Positions 1 through 8,941 of a stretch of DNA of 64,000 nt are shown here, piece by piece. Below the pieces are notes generated by a model. The model searched no databases, had not been told where the DNA came from, and worked only from the letters and a program-made list of their open reading frames with translations. The translations under genes and the position numbers were made by a program. The DNA lies in contig NZ_SRII01000011.1 of assembly GCF_004684095.1 (NCBI RefSeq), positions 124,001-188,000 of the forward strand, in the 5' to 3' direction. Position 1 is the stretch's first letter, and every line of letters starts with the position of its first letter. Source of the DNA: Hymenobacter sp. UV11. GTDB lineage: Bacteria; Bacteroidota; Bacteroidia; Cytophagales; Hymenobacteraceae.

Positions 1-3
1 AAC

Positions 4-408
4 GTGGCAGATTTGATTAAGCGCACGACAGCGGTGCCGCTGCTTGATTTGGCCTCTACCGAGATGGCTTTTCGGGTAATTGGCCTAAAAGCTGACTGCG
101 GGACGCAGGGGCGCCGCCGCATCGTGACCCTGCGGTTTGAGTTGCTGCAGCCACAGCCTGCGAAGCGCATACCTGAGGCTTGGCTGTCGCACCCAGAAAC
201 TAAAGACTTAGTTGAAAAGCTGCGTGGTAAGTGGAAAGTCAAGGAAGCAAGCATCGCGCGCTATGCACCAGTACTGGGACGGGTACGGATTGCCAAACTC
301 CTATCAGAATGGGAGTTGAAGGAAAAATCTATGCTTCATATTACTGACCGCGAAAAATACTGCAATGCAGTATTTGTACGAGCTGCTAAGGCATTAAAAG
401 AAGCCTAG
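4..408 (+). CDS. Hypothetical protein, possibly 5'-truncated by the window edge
   Basis: Open frame of 134 codons from a GTG at the very edge of the window to a TAG stop. No in-frame stop lies before it, so the true start may be outside the window. The protein is soluble and mixed basic/acidic, with no signal peptide, membrane segment or recognised motif. It is followed by a strong stem-loop, which fits a real transcription unit. I do not recognise the family. Its neighbours are broken mobile genes, so it could be a cargo or relic gene; this is inference. Confidence 0.4.
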   Translation: MADLIKRTTAVPLLDLASTEMAFRVIGLKADCGTQGRRRIVTLRFELLQPQPAKRIPEAWLSHPETKDLVEKLRGKWKVKEASIARYAPVLGRVRIAKLLSEWELKEKSMLHITDREKYCNAVFVRAAKALKEA

Positions 409-454
409 TATAGGAGATGGGCGTAGTATTAGAGTACAAATCCGGATGAGTTGT

Positions 455-505
455 AAGTATTAAAAAGCACAAGCGCGATAATGGTTTTTGTGCTTTTTAA
501 TACTT
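455..505. terminator. Stem-loop terminator after the first gene
   Basis: A perfect 18-bp stem (455-472 with 488-505) closes a 15-nt loop. The right arm contains a run of five T, so it can act as an intrinsic terminator; the near-symmetric A/T runs would let it work on either strand. Confidence 0.7.
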
Positions 506-679
506 GATTTTCAGGGGTATTAGGTCTTTAACCGCTACCACTACAAAGACTTCCATTTAGTATACCTGATGCTACAGAGCTACCCATTACAATAGTAGCA
601 GCGCACAATTCCGAACAAACGCTAACCTTCTCCAGAATCGCACAGCTTCTTTGCTGCCAGCCAATTTGCGATTGCTATT

Positions 680-1143
680 ATGAAAGTGCTTTTAGTTGAA
701 GATGAGGCGGCACTACGCTAGGCCGTGACCGAGTCTTTGCGCCAAACGGGGTACGTAGTAGAAGTAGCGGCCAACTTTGGGCAGGCCTAGGAGAAAATCG
801 CCCTTTACCGCTACGACTGCGTGCTGCTGGATTTGACGCTGCCCGACGGGGATGGCCTGAATTTGCTGCGCGAACTGAAGCTGGATAACTCCCCGGCCGG
901 GGTGCTGGTGCTCACCGCCCGCGACGGGCTGGACGACCGCATCAAGGGACTCGACCTGGGGGCCGACGACTACTTGGTGAAGCCCTTTCACCTCTCGGAG
1001 CTAAATGCCCGGTTGCGCGCCATCATCCGGCGGCAGTTTCAGGGGCAGCACCACATCGCGTTTCGCGACCTGCTTCTGGCCTGAGCAGAACGAGGTGCTC
1101 GTGCGCGGCGAATTCCTGACGCTCACCCGCAAGGAATACGACG
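680..1143 (+). pseudogene. Broken OmpR/PhoB-type response regulator
   Basis: Translation from the ATG gives the start of a receiver domain (MKVLLVEDEAALR), then an in-frame TAG at 719-721 and another at 788-790. The frame continues with the phosphorylation region (VLLDLTLPDGDG) and the K-P-F motif near its end (DDYLVKPFHL). After a TGA at 1082-1084 the beginning of the winged-helix DNA-binding domain (NEVLVRGEFLTLTRKEYD) is readable only in another frame, so a frameshift lies near 1080. The homology stops abruptly at 1143, exactly where a dispersed repeat begins. It was probably the regulator of a two-component metal or envelope system; no histidine kinase remains. Non-functional as it stands. 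Confidence 0.85.
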
Positions 1144-1171
1144 AGAGCATCAAAAAGTGTGGGGCAGTCGG
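1143..1171 (+). repeat. End of a dispersed element (copy A)
   Basis: The stretch starting GAGAGCATCAAAAAG and running through GTGGGGCAGTCGG matches the ends of the repeats at 52942 and 54641. It begins where the response-regulator homology stops, so it probably marks the insertion that truncated that gene. No matching right end was found nearby. Confidence 0.55.
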
Positions 1172-1223
1172 AGTCAGCTGCTTCTTCGGCTACCTTGGGA
1201 AGCCGTACTTATCGGTAAAGGCC

Positions 1224-1823
1224 ATGACCCAACCACCTGCTGCTTCAACTCCTGACCGCCTGGCGGTGGGCTACCAACTCAAGATTCATCTGCTGGGTAT
1301 CAGTCCACAAATCAGCCGGCGCGTGCTGGTACGGGGCGACACCACCCTGGCCGAGTTGCACCACATCTTCCAAGTGGTGATGGGCTGGGAGAACTGGCAT
1401 CTACACAGCTTCAAACTCTGGGGCAAGGACTACGGCCTGAGCTACGCCAGCGGCACGTGGTATGCCGATGATGCCCGGCGGGTCCACCTGGGCGATTTTG
1501 CGTGGCAGGCAAACGACAAGTTCACCTACACCTACGATTTTGGCGACTACTGGCAGCACTAGGTACGGGTCGAGAAAGTGTTCCCCTTAGCGGTGGTGTC
1601 GGCCATTCCGGTTTGCGTGAGTGGTCGCCGCGCCTGCCCACCCGAGGAAGTCGGCGGCCCTGGTGGCTACGACCAGCGCACGCTCGACCAGTTCAGTTGG
1701 CGCTATGAATCACTTGACCGCTTGCTGGCCGGCGAGGATATTCGAGAGGGCGACGTACCGACCTGGTTCTGGACCTATCGGCCGGAGGGGTTCTTGTTCC
1801 TAAAGGATACTGGCCTTGGTTAA
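1224..1823 (+). pseudogene. pRiA4b ORF-3-like protein with in-frame stop
   Basis: From the ATG the frame reads a pRiA4b ORF-3/IS1096 TnpR-like domain: YQLKIHLLGI near the start, then the family signature around YTYDFGDYWQH. A TAG at 1560-1562 interrupts this motif, and the same frame continues (VRVEKVFPLAVV) to a TGA-free end at 1823. A single nonsense codon therefore splits the gene; Gln or Glu would be expected there. The last residues come from the inverted end of the element that begins at 1818, so the natural C-terminus is also lost. The family occurs with transposons and plasmids, and its function is unknown. Confidence 0.75.
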
Positions 1824-1880
1824 AAGTTTGGTCCAAATGTTAATCGGTGAACTTGGCAACCGCCACTCTTTATATGAGAA

Positions 1881-3125
1881 CAGGGCTTACGCATCAAAAC
1901 TACGGCCATGCCTTAAGGGCAGACCTTTGTCTTTTTAGACATTGTCAAGTTCTTTATGCTTAGCCAACTCCTGGTCTCTTTCGCCACTCTTCCGGACCCG
2001 CGCTGCACTGGCCGCACCCGGCACCGCCTGCTCGATATGCTCGTTATTGCCGTCTGTGCGGTGGTAGCTGGCGCCGAAACGTGGGTGGACATCGCCCGCT
2101 ACGGCCAGTTGAAGCAGGAGTGGCTGGCCACGTTTCTGGACTTGCCCAGCGGCATTCCCTCGCACGATACGTTTCGGCGCGTGTTCTCCCTGCTCAACCC
2201 GCAGGGGTTGGAACAGTGCTTCCGCCAGTGGATGGCCACCACCGCCCCCCCTTTGCCCCGCGAGGTCGTGGCCATCGATGGCAAAACCGTGCGCCGCTCC
2301 TTTGACCGGGGGCGGGCCCAGGGCCCGCTGCATGTCGTCAGCGCGTTTGCGACCGAGCAAAGGCTGAGCCTGGGGCAAGTGGCGGTGATAGGCAAAGGGC
2401 AGGAATTGGCGGCTATTCCTGTATTAATCAGCGGCCTACACCTCGCTGACACCATTGTCACGTTGGATGCGCTCGGCTGCCAGCAAGCCATTGCCCGGCA
2501 GTTATTAGCCCAGCAGGCCGATTATATTTTTACCCTCAAAGGCAACCAAGGCCGCTATTACCGGGCCGTCAAGGCCTACTGCCAAACAAGCTGCGTCGAG
2601 CGCTGGGCCGAGTATCCAGCCGATTATGATGCCTTTGACCGCCGCCATGGCCGCTGGGTGCGCCGCCGGGCCTGGGTGCTGCCGCTGGGCGACGAGTTAG
2701 CGGCGTTGCAAACCTGGCCGGGCTTGCGGGCCATTATCGCGGTCGAGACAATCCGGCAGGTGCAGCACCTGCCGGGCACGCACGTGGAGTGGCGCTACTA
2801 CCTAACCAGTTGCCCCGATGCCCCCGCGGTGCTCATCCAGGCCATCCGCCGCCACTGGGCCATTGAAAACAGCCTGCACTGGGTATTGGACGTGGTCTTT
2901 CGCGAAGATGAGGCCCGCAGTCGCGACCGGGTAGCCACGCGCAGCTTCGCCGTTCTGCGCAAGCTGGCCTTCAACCTATTGCAGCAAGGACGACCGTGCG
3001 CCGGCAGTCTACGGGCACGTCGCCAACAGGCTGGTTGGAATAACGACTATATGGCGCAGGTACTGATGCGCAGTCGCCAGAAGGGCGTATCGGTCAGCCT
3101 AGACTTTGATGCGTAAGCCCTGTAT
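1881..3125 (+). mobile_element. ISAs1-family insertion sequence
   Basis: The ends are inverted repeats: CAGGGCTTACGCATCAAA from 1881 and its complement ending at 3122. The 8-bp direct repeat TATGAGAA lies immediately left (1873-1880) and at 3126-3133, three bases beyond the right inverted repeat, so the element ends at about 3125 or the right end is asymmetric. It contains a single complete transposase gene and is nested in the element at 1818-3447. It looks recent and intact. Confidence 0.85.
1956..3116 (+). CDS. ISAs1-family transposase
   Basis: DDE transposase of 386 residues, the usual length for ISAs1 transposases. The N-terminal part carries the associated domain (LPDPR followed by the hydrophobic AVCAVVAGA). 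Catalytic candidates are D108 in VVAIDGKTVR, D171 in IVTLDALGCQ and E304 in HWAIENSLHW, followed by the conserved LDVVFREDE. The start is the ATG about 75 bp inside the left inverted repeat, and the stop overlaps the right inverted repeat. It cuts and reinserts its own element. The frame is intact, so it is probably active. Confidence 0.95.
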   Translation: MLSQLLVSFATLPDPRCTGRTRHRLLDMLVIAVCAVVAGAETWVDIARYGQLKQEWLATFLDLPSGIPSHDTFRRVFSLLNPQGLEQCFRQWMATTAPPLPREVVAIDGKTVRRSFDRGRAQGPLHVVSAFATEQRLSLGQVAVIGKGQELAAIPVLISGLHLADTIVTLDALGCQQAIARQLLAQQADYIFTLKGNQGRYYRAVKAYCQTSCVERWAEYPADYDAFDRRHGRWVRRRAWVLPLGDELAALQTWPGLRAIIAVETIRQVQHLPGTHVEWRYYLTSCPDAPAVLIQAIRRHWAIENSLHWVLDVVFREDEARSRDRVATRSFAVLRKLAFNLLQQGRPCAGSLRARRQQAGWNNDYMAQVLMRSRQKGVSVSLDFDA

Positions 3126-3447
3126 TATGAGAATGGGTAGTGGCAGTGTATTCTCAAAGCAGAAAACCTGCATTCAACGCATTCAGATGGCTATTTGAGG
3201 AGTCAAAGTACAGTTAACTCGTTACGAAGGCACCCTTTTATGTACTTTGATTGCTGAACAAGTTTTCTGTACCAAATTGGCTGCTTTTTGAGCCAGTTAC
3301 CCGGTAGGCAGGTGGTCGGCTTAGTTGTTCAGTAAAACGGAGGTTTGACTGTACAACTTGCCCTATTAGCCTCTGGAAGCACTATTTTGAAGTGGGAATG
3401 CTGCGCTTGGAATCAACCCGTTTAACCTTTGGACCAAACTTTTAACC

Positions 3448-3750
3448 GAGGCCGAATTTCACGCCGCCACCCGCTCCGAGCAGTTGGTGGCCGAGACCTG
3501 CAAGCGCCTGCTGATGAACGCCATCGTCTGCTGGAACTACCTGCACCTCTCCCAGCACCTGGCCCGGCTGCCGCCCGAATAGCAGGCCGCCACGCTGGCC
3601 ACGCTCTCGCCCTTCGCCGTGCTCTCCTACCGCCACGTGAATCTGCACGGCGAGTACGACTTCTCCGACCAGCCTCTGCCGGCCGAAGCCCCGTTTGACA
3701 TGGGCCTGATTACCGCCTGGCAGCCGCCGGCTAAACCCGGGCAGGGCTGA
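3448..3750 (+). pseudogene. Tn3-family transposase C-terminal remnant
   Basis: The frame starting inside the right inverted end reads AEFHAATRSEQLV, then NAIVCWNYLHLSQHLA and FAVLSYRHVNLHGEYDF, which is the C-terminal end of Tn3 transposases (the usual ending is close to VAWQHINLYGRYEF). A TAG at 3580-3582 interrupts the frame where Gln is likely. Everything upstream of the last hundred or so codons was lost to the inserted element. It shows that a Tn3-type transposon once occupied the site; it is not functional. Confidence 0.8.
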
Positions 3751-4115
3751 GTAGGAGGTTTTCCCCTATTTGTTTAACAACACCCTATGTTTCAGTACGG
3801 TTAAATATCACAAATCGTCTATTTGTAAGTAGAAATTTGAGCATTATAGTATTGTTAAACTTGTATTCAAGCATTTGGAGCGACTTGCTACGTTTTTAAT
3901 CTCATTTCATATTAAATTCATTAAAGTCACATTTTAACCCACTTCGTCCTTTATATTCAGCTTTTCACCGGGTATACTTACTTAGTTTTTGAGAGGCAGC
4001 GCAGCTCCTAGTAGCAGGAAAGCCCAGTCTGCTTGCTGAACTAGGAATGCAACGCGGCAGTGCTTAGGGTATTTCTACCAAGATTTTGCATTCACACTTT
4101 ACTATTTACTACCAC
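3751..4115. other. AT-rich intergenic stretch
   Basis: About 365 bp, visibly more AT-rich than its surroundings, with stop codons in all frames. It separates the Tn3 remnant from a lipoprotein gene and probably holds that gene's promoter. No repeat, RNA gene or convincing motif was recognised. Confidence 0.5.
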
Positions 4116-4556
4116 ATGAAAGGCTTACTTCATCTGACGCTAGGCCTGCTGCTGTTAGCAGCAAGTAGTAGTTGCAAGAAGGAAAGCGGTCCTTCCGAGC
4201 TTTTCGGCGACTGGCAATGGGTATCCAATACAGGGGGGTTTACGGGCAAAGAGGTCTACACTCCCGCAAATTCTAACCTGTCGCGGACCTTGACTTTCAC
4301 CCGTGACAGTATGTTCGTGCAGTGTGATAACGGGCAGTGTAGCGCGCCTGCCAGATTCACTTCCCGAACAGAACGTAGCTTTTTTACGGGCAAGCCTACC
4401 TTGATTTTAACGCTCCACCGCCGAATCTACTTGGCTCGCCCCGATACCGGTTCCGTTACTATACGAAGTAGATATAGTATAAATGAAATATCTAATAAAT
4501 TGCGTATTAATCAGGAAGTTGCTGATGGATTCGAGGAAGTATATACTCGAAAATAG
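4116..4556 (+). CDS. Small lipoprotein, function unknown
   Basis: Protein of 146 residues when started at the ATG of MKGLLHLTLG. It has a short hydrophobic signal followed by a lipobox-like AASSSC and then KK, so it is probably an outer-membrane or periplasmic lipoprotein. The rest (LFGDWQWVSN, then LTFTRDSMFV and later LILTLHRRIY) has the strand-rich look of lipocalin-like stress lipoproteins of Bacteroidota, but I cannot assign a family. The upstream in-frame ATG at 4086 would place a polar stretch before the signal and is less likely. Base composition is lower in GC than the metal island. Confidence 0.6.
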   Translation: MKGLLHLTLGLLLLAASSSCKKESGPSELFGDWQWVSNTGGFTGKEVYTPANSNLSRTLTFTRDSMFVQCDNGQCSAPARFTSRTERSFFTGKPTLILTLHRRIYLARPDTGSVTIRSRYSINEISNKLRINQEVADGFEEVYTRK

Positions 4557-4639
4557 CTTGATGTAAATAATTTATAAAATAAGCACGGGTTTGTTTTTGA
4601 GTTTTTTGTTTTTCCTTCCACCTAAACAGCAGCTTTGCC

Positions 4640-7117
4640 ATGAACAAGCATTACTTACTAATTGGTTTGCTGTTGGGGATAACTCTAGACAGCTTTGCCC
4701 AAAGCCCGACTTCAGAAATTCAAGCAGAAAAAGTAATGTCCGCTGATGGCTCACCGGCACTCATCACTTTTAGTGGACTAGGAAAACATTATGAGGCTAC
4801 AGAGGCACCCAAAGCACTACGGGAACAGCTTGCGCTTTCCCAGGACGAGCAAATGGTGCGCACAAAAGTTGAAACCGATGCGCTGGGTTTCATGCACGAA
4901 AAGTACCAGCAGTACTATCGTGGAATCAAGGTAGAGCACGCCGTTTATTCAGTACATACTAAAGCCGGTGAGATTGAAAGTTTGTCGGGCAAAGTTCGCC
5001 ATCTTGGCCAAGTAGCTACTGCACCAAAAATCTCGGCTGCTGTTGCTCTGGAACGAGCCCTAACTTTTGTCGGCGCGAAAGAATATATGTGGCAGCTTCC
5101 AGGGGAGGAAGCGGCGTTGAAGCAACTACAAAATAATCCCACTGCCACGTATAAACCTCAGGGCGAGTTGGTATTTGTGGCAGACGCGGGCAGCCGAGAA
5201 TCAAAAAAACCAAAAATAGTTCTTGCTTGGAAGTTTGATATCTATGCGCACGAGCCACTTAGCCACGCTTATCTGTACGTTGATGCTCAGACCGGTGCTG
5301 TAGTGCTGCTAGATGCCATTATGAAGGCTATCGCAGCACCTTTTGCTACCAGATATAGTGGTGCCCGTACCGTAGAAACCGATGTGAACCCTAGCGGAGG
5401 CTATCGGTTACGGGACATGACGCGAGGCGCTGGGATTGTTACGCTGAATACTCAACGCGTAGCCTTTCTATCGGGGGCAGTTGATTTTGTTGATAATGAT
5501 AATAGTTGGACAGCCGCAGAGTATAATAATGCAAACTTGGATAACGCCGCTGGTGACGCGCATTTAGGCGCGGAATCCTCTTTTGACTATTGGCGAAATG
5601 TTCACAACCGTAACAGTTGGGACAATAATGGTGGCCAACTCCGCAGCTACGTTCATTATGGCAGCGGAGTAAGTAATTCATTTTGGGACGGTAATCAATT
5701 GCTTTATGGTGACGGTAACGCAAATACTGGGCCTTGGACCTCACTCGATATAACCGCCCACGAAATAGGCCACGCAGTATGTCAGGCTACGGCCGGCTTA
5801 GTATATAATAGCGAGTCAGGAGCTTTGAATGAAGGATTTTCCGACATCTGGGGTGCTTGCGTCGAGCAATACACTACTGCTGCTTTAGGCTTGACAAAAT
5901 CAACCTGGCTGATTGGAGAAGATTTTACAAATGGCTCAGCACTGCGCTCCATGAGCGACCCAAAATCAAAAGGTCAGCCAGCTTATTATGGGGGTCAAAA
6001 TTGGGTAAGTGACCCTGGCTCTTACGACGCAAATAATGACTATGGTGGCGTACACGCCAACAGTGGAGTCCTAAACCATTGGTTTTACATTGTGAGCCAA
6101 GGAGAAACTGCTACTAATGAAGGAGGTAATCGCTACTCAGTATCAGGCATTGGCATTGCTTCAGCAGCGCGCATTGCGTATCTAGCAGAATCTGCGTATC
6201 TAGTTCCAGGTAGCCCTTATGCTGATGCTCGCACATTTACCATAAGGGCAGCCCAGGATTTATTTGGCAGTTGCTCGCCCGAAGTAACTGCGGTAACTGA
6301 TGCTTGGTATGCGGTGGGCATTGGCTCCGAATTTCCGAAGCAGTATATCCTGTCGGGTCCTAATCAGGTCTGCACTGGCACTACTGCTACGTTCACGGCC
6401 AGTGGAAACGCTAACGTAACCTGGCGGGCTGAACCGGCTAGCTTTTTTACCAATCCTTCGGGTTCAGGTAGCCAGTTCTCTACGTCGGCCGTGTCGGGCG
6501 CGCAAGGTGCGGCCACTATTACGCTAACCTACTGCGGAGGAACAACTGTCAAATCAATACGAGTTGGGCCCGGCGAAGTCTCTGGCTATTTTTATGGTGG
6601 TGGCCAGGGAAATACAATCCTGCAAACCGTGCAATTCGTCTCACCAGGTGAATTCAGTATATTTCTTAATGGGCCATATAGTTTCACGCTTACTTCTAGT
6701 TCTTCATCAGTACCCCTGCGTAATAACGTAGGTAGCAGCGCCTCTTTTTCTTTGACAACGGCTCAGGGGGGAGTAACTATTCGGGCTACCTCATCGCAGC
6801 CAGATTGCGGGTTAGCTAGCAACTTTACTTTTGCAATCAGGAGAACTACCTATAGTTACACCGCTACCCCTAATCCAGCTAATTCCGAACTCACTGTCAT
6901 AGCAGTAGACCCGGATAGCCCCACCGTCACTGATGGCTCAAATACTGAGCCCTACGACGCTGACCTATACGATACCTACGGTAAGAAAGTAAAAACACGG
7001 CATAGTGACCATGGGAAAGCAGTCCTTGAGATACAAGACTTACCCGAAGGTCTATATAACTTAAGGATAGGCACGGGTAAAAACATTTATTCTGAGCACA
7101 TCCAAATAAAGCACTAG
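4640..7117 (+). CDS. Secreted M4 (thermolysin-like) metalloprotease with T9SS sorting domain
   Basis: Secreted zinc endopeptidase of 825 residues. Order of parts: signal peptide (1-20); propeptide with FTP and PepSY-like regions (to about 220); M4 catalytic domain; an Ig/PKD-like region; and a C-terminal Por-type sorting domain (begins near TPNPANSELTV, ends EHIQIKH). The zinc ligands and catalytic Glu are in H374-E375-I-G-H378, and the third ligand is E398 in ALNEGFSDIWG, so the active site is complete. The sorting domain implies export through the type IX system. It stands alone, between a lipoprotein gene and an IS630 remnant, and its coding sequence is much less GC-rich than the metal genes. 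Confidence 0.93.
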   Translation: MNKHYLLIGLLLGITLDSFAQSPTSEIQAEKVMSADGSPALITFSGLGKHYEATEAPKALREQLALSQDEQMVRTKVETDALGFMHEKYQQYYRGIKVEHAVYSVHTKAGEIESLSGKVRHLGQVATAPKISAAVALERALTFVGAKEYMWQLPGEEAALKQLQNNPTATYKPQGELVFVADAGSRESKKPKIVLAWKFDIYAHEPLSHAYLYVDAQTGAVVLLDAIMKAIAAPFATRYSGARTVETDVNPSGGYRLRDMTRGAGIVTLNTQRVAFLSGAVDFVDNDNSWTAAEYNNANLDNAAGDAHLGAESSFDYWRNVHNRNSWDNNGGQLRSYVHYGSGVSNSFWDGNQLLYGDGNANTGPWTSLDITAHEIGHAVCQATAGLVYNSESGALNEGFSDIWGACVEQYTTAALGLTKSTWLIGEDFTNGSALRSMSDPKSKGQPAYYGGQNWVSDPGSYDANNDYGGVHANSGVLNHWFYIVSQGETATNEGGNRYSVSGIGIASAARIAYLAESAYLVPGSPYADARTFTIRAAQDLFGSCSPEVTAVTDAWYAVGIGSEFPKQYILSGPNQVCTGTTATFTASGNANVTWRAEPASFFTNPSGSGSQFSTSAVSGAQGAATITLTYCGGTTVKSIRVGPGEVSGYFYGGGQGNTILQTVQFVSPGEFSIFLNGPYSFTLTSSSSSVPLRNNVGSSASFSLTTAQGGVTIRATSSQPDCGLASNFTFAIRRTTYSYTATPNPANSELTVIAVDPDSPTVTDGSNTEPYDADLYDTYGKKVKTRHSDHGKAVLEIQDLPEGLYNLRIGTGKNIYSEHIQIKH

Positions 7118-7160
7118 AACGAATTTCAAGTTAGTGTACAGGCTATCCTACCTTAGGTCA

Positions 7161-7428
7161 ATGAAAGCCTATTCGACAGACCTGCGCGAACGCGTGGCCG
7201 CAGCAGTAGGGCAGGCGCACCATTAGCGAGGTCGCGGCGCAATTAAGCGTATCAGATTCGTTTGTGCGCAAATTGCGGCGCCAGCGCACCAGCGGTTCGC
7301 TAGCCTCATTGCCGCACCGTAGCGGGCCGGCACGTGCCTAAACTCGGCCGCCCAGGCACAGGTAGTGGCCTGCTTGGGCCAAGAGCCGGATGCCACGCTG
7401 GCGGAACTGTGCACGTGGTTGGCATTGG
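7161..7428 (+). pseudogene. IS630-type transposase N-terminal fragment
   Basis: Three frames must be joined: MKAYSTDLRERVAAAV, then TISEVAAQLSVSDSFVRKL (a helix-turn-helix), then AQVVACLGQEPDATLAEL. This is the N-terminal DNA-binding part of IS630-family transposases. At least two frameshifts separate the pieces, and the DDE catalytic half is absent. The fragment ends where the GGTTAAAAG inverted-end motif begins at 7427. Confidence 0.75.
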
Positions 7429-7446
7429 TTAAAAGTTTAGTACAAA
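7427..7446 (+). repeat. Third copy of the GGTTAAAAG element end
   Basis: GGTTAAAAGTTTAGTACAAA differs at two positions from the inverted ends at 1818-1837 and 3428-3447. It abuts the truncated IS630 fragment, so another copy of that element probably inserted here and was partly lost. Confidence 0.5.
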
Positions 7447-7544
7447 AGATACTGTGATAAAAGGGTTGCCTATCGGGCCACTTTTTTTACTTTTGCGTCT
7501 CCTAAGGAGAGCCTTCGGGTTCATCCTGCATAGCCTCGGTCCAT

Positions 7545-8606
7545 TTAGGTGGCCGGGGCTATTTTTTGACTGACTTGGTGAGCGAGCTGATAGCAAGGGT
7601 CGTAGGGCCGGTCATTTTTCCAGAGGGAGTAGCAGAGCACCAGTAATTTACGCATGACGGCAATGACACCCGGCTTTCCACTGGGGTGCCGCGCCCGTAA
7701 GCGGGTGTAAAAAGCTATCTGCTGGGGATTATACCGCAAGCTGCTTAGGGCCGGTAGGTAGAGGGCCGTGCGTAGACGCACATTACCACGCTTGGAAATG
7801 CGGGTGGCATGGGCCGCAAGGCCACTTTGCCGTTGCACTACGTCCAGGCCGGCATAGGAAGCGAGTTGGCGCTCGTTTTCCACTAGCACGAAGCCGCTGG
7901 TTTCGGCGACCACGATAATGGCGGTCGTCAGGCCGATACCCGAAATACTGGTTAGCTGGGCCAGCTTGCGGGCTAGCTCCGGTTCGGCGGCCAGGAGCTC
8001 AGCCAGGTCCTGGTCGAGCGCAGTTAAGTGCTGGACAAGGAGTTGGTGCTGCGCCGCCAGGCGGGCTAGCGTCCGCTTATCCGGCTGATAGCTATGCTGG
8101 TAGGCGTGGGCACGGGCTTTGAGCTGGGCTCCTTGCTTGGTCAGCACCTGCCGCTCCCGGGCCAGCGCCCGCAACTGGCGCAATGCGGCGGTCGGTGGCT
8201 GCCAGGCCGGCAGGCTGCGTTCCAAGCCCAGCCGAGCGAGTAGGCGAGCGTCCAACTGGTCCGTTTTATTCTTCAACTCGGTGCTACGCGCAAAATGCTT
8301 TACTTTGTTAGGCAGCAATACACTGAGCAACTGCTGCTTGTCAGCTAGAAAGTAAGCCAATTCCTCGTAGTAGACGCCCGTGGCTTCCACCACAAACCAG
8401 AGCGGAACCGCGGCCTGCTGCTGGCGAGCAACCCAGCTGAGCAGGGCAGCAAAGCCCGCAGCCGTATTTTCAAAGGTGGTTTCTTTGCCGAAGCTCAGCT
8501 GCTGCTGGAGGTCTAGCCGACCCAAACAGGCGACAAACGAGCTTTTAGCAATGTCAATCCCCACCACATACTTTAGCGGCGGGCTCACGGGCTTTACGAA
8601 AGGCAT
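7545..8606 (-). CDS. IS110-family transposase
   Basis: Protein of 353 residues with both halves of the family: an N-terminal RuvC-like DEDD domain (VVGIDIAKSSFVA near residue 13, then VVEATGVYYEELA, and KTDQLDARLLARL) and a C-terminal Transposase_20 domain (SISGIGLTTAIIVV, SYAGLDVVQRQSG, ISKRGNVRLRTALYLPAL) with the conserved Ser region. Length and motifs are those of an intact gene. IS110 enzymes use a noncoding bridge RNA from the element's flank to choose target and donor. The long noncoding stretch upstream of this gene (8607-8860) is where such an RNA would lie. Confidence 0.93.
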   Translation of the reverse strand: MPFVKPVSPPLKYVVGIDIAKSSFVACLGRLDLQQQLSFGKETTFENTAAGFAALLSWVARQQQAAVPLWFVVEATGVYYEELAYFLADKQQLLSVLLPNKVKHFARSTELKNKTDQLDARLLARLGLERSLPAWQPPTAALRQLRALARERQVLTKQGAQLKARAHAYQHSYQPDKRTLARLAAQHQLLVQHLTALDQDLAELLAAEPELARKLAQLTSISGIGLTTAIIVVAETSGFVLVENERQLASYAGLDVVQRQSGLAAHATRISKRGNVRLRTALYLPALSSLRYNPQQIAFYTRLRARHPSGKPGVIAVMRKLLVLCYSLWKNDRPYDPCYQLAHQVSQKIAPAT

Positions 8607-8860
8607 GGGGCAAGCGTATAGTAGGTGAAACCATCAGCCAGACAGGGTTTTGCCACAACTATTCTCGTACAAATACGGGATGCTTGCCCACGGCCTAGCT
8701 CCCTCCATACTGTGCAGTCTTCGGGCAAAACGGAAGCAGGGCACGCTTTCTTTTGAGCAACGTCGAGGCCGCAGCTTCGCGTTTAGTTAAACGTGGTGCC
8801 CCTGCTTCCTGCTCCGGCTACCTTTCGCTGAAAGGCATGACAATCATACGAGTTAATCGG
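8607..8860 (-). ncRNA. Candidate IS110 bridge-RNA region
   Basis: About 250 bp upstream of the transposase contain no ORF and show strong pairing: GGAAGCAGG at 8732-8740 pairs with CCTGCTTCC at 8801-8809 and continues, after a one-base bulge, for four more pairs. In IS110 elements of this layout the bridge RNA is transcribed from the noncoding end upstream of the transposase. The assignment rests on position and this stem only; exact RNA ends and guide loops were not determined. Confidence 0.35.
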
Positions 8861-8941
8861 GATGGGTAGCTGTGTGCTCCCAGTTGAAAGCCAACAGGGC
8901 CTCTACATCGAAGCGGAGCGAGTCCTTGAGGGCGGTCAAAT

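Larger units (their letters stand above)
1818..3447. mobile_element. Older element with 20-bp perfect inverted ends, interrupted by ISAs1 element
   Basis: GGTTAAAAGTTTGGTCCAAA at 1818-1837 is repeated exactly in inverse orientation at 3428-3447, and the similarity extends imperfectly for about ten more bases inward. Without the ISAs1 insertion, about 380 bp remain and contain no long ORF, so the element is a MITE-like or decayed IS. It separates the pRiA4b-like gene from the Tn3 transposase tail. A related copy of one end lies at 7427-7446. Confidence 0.6.
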
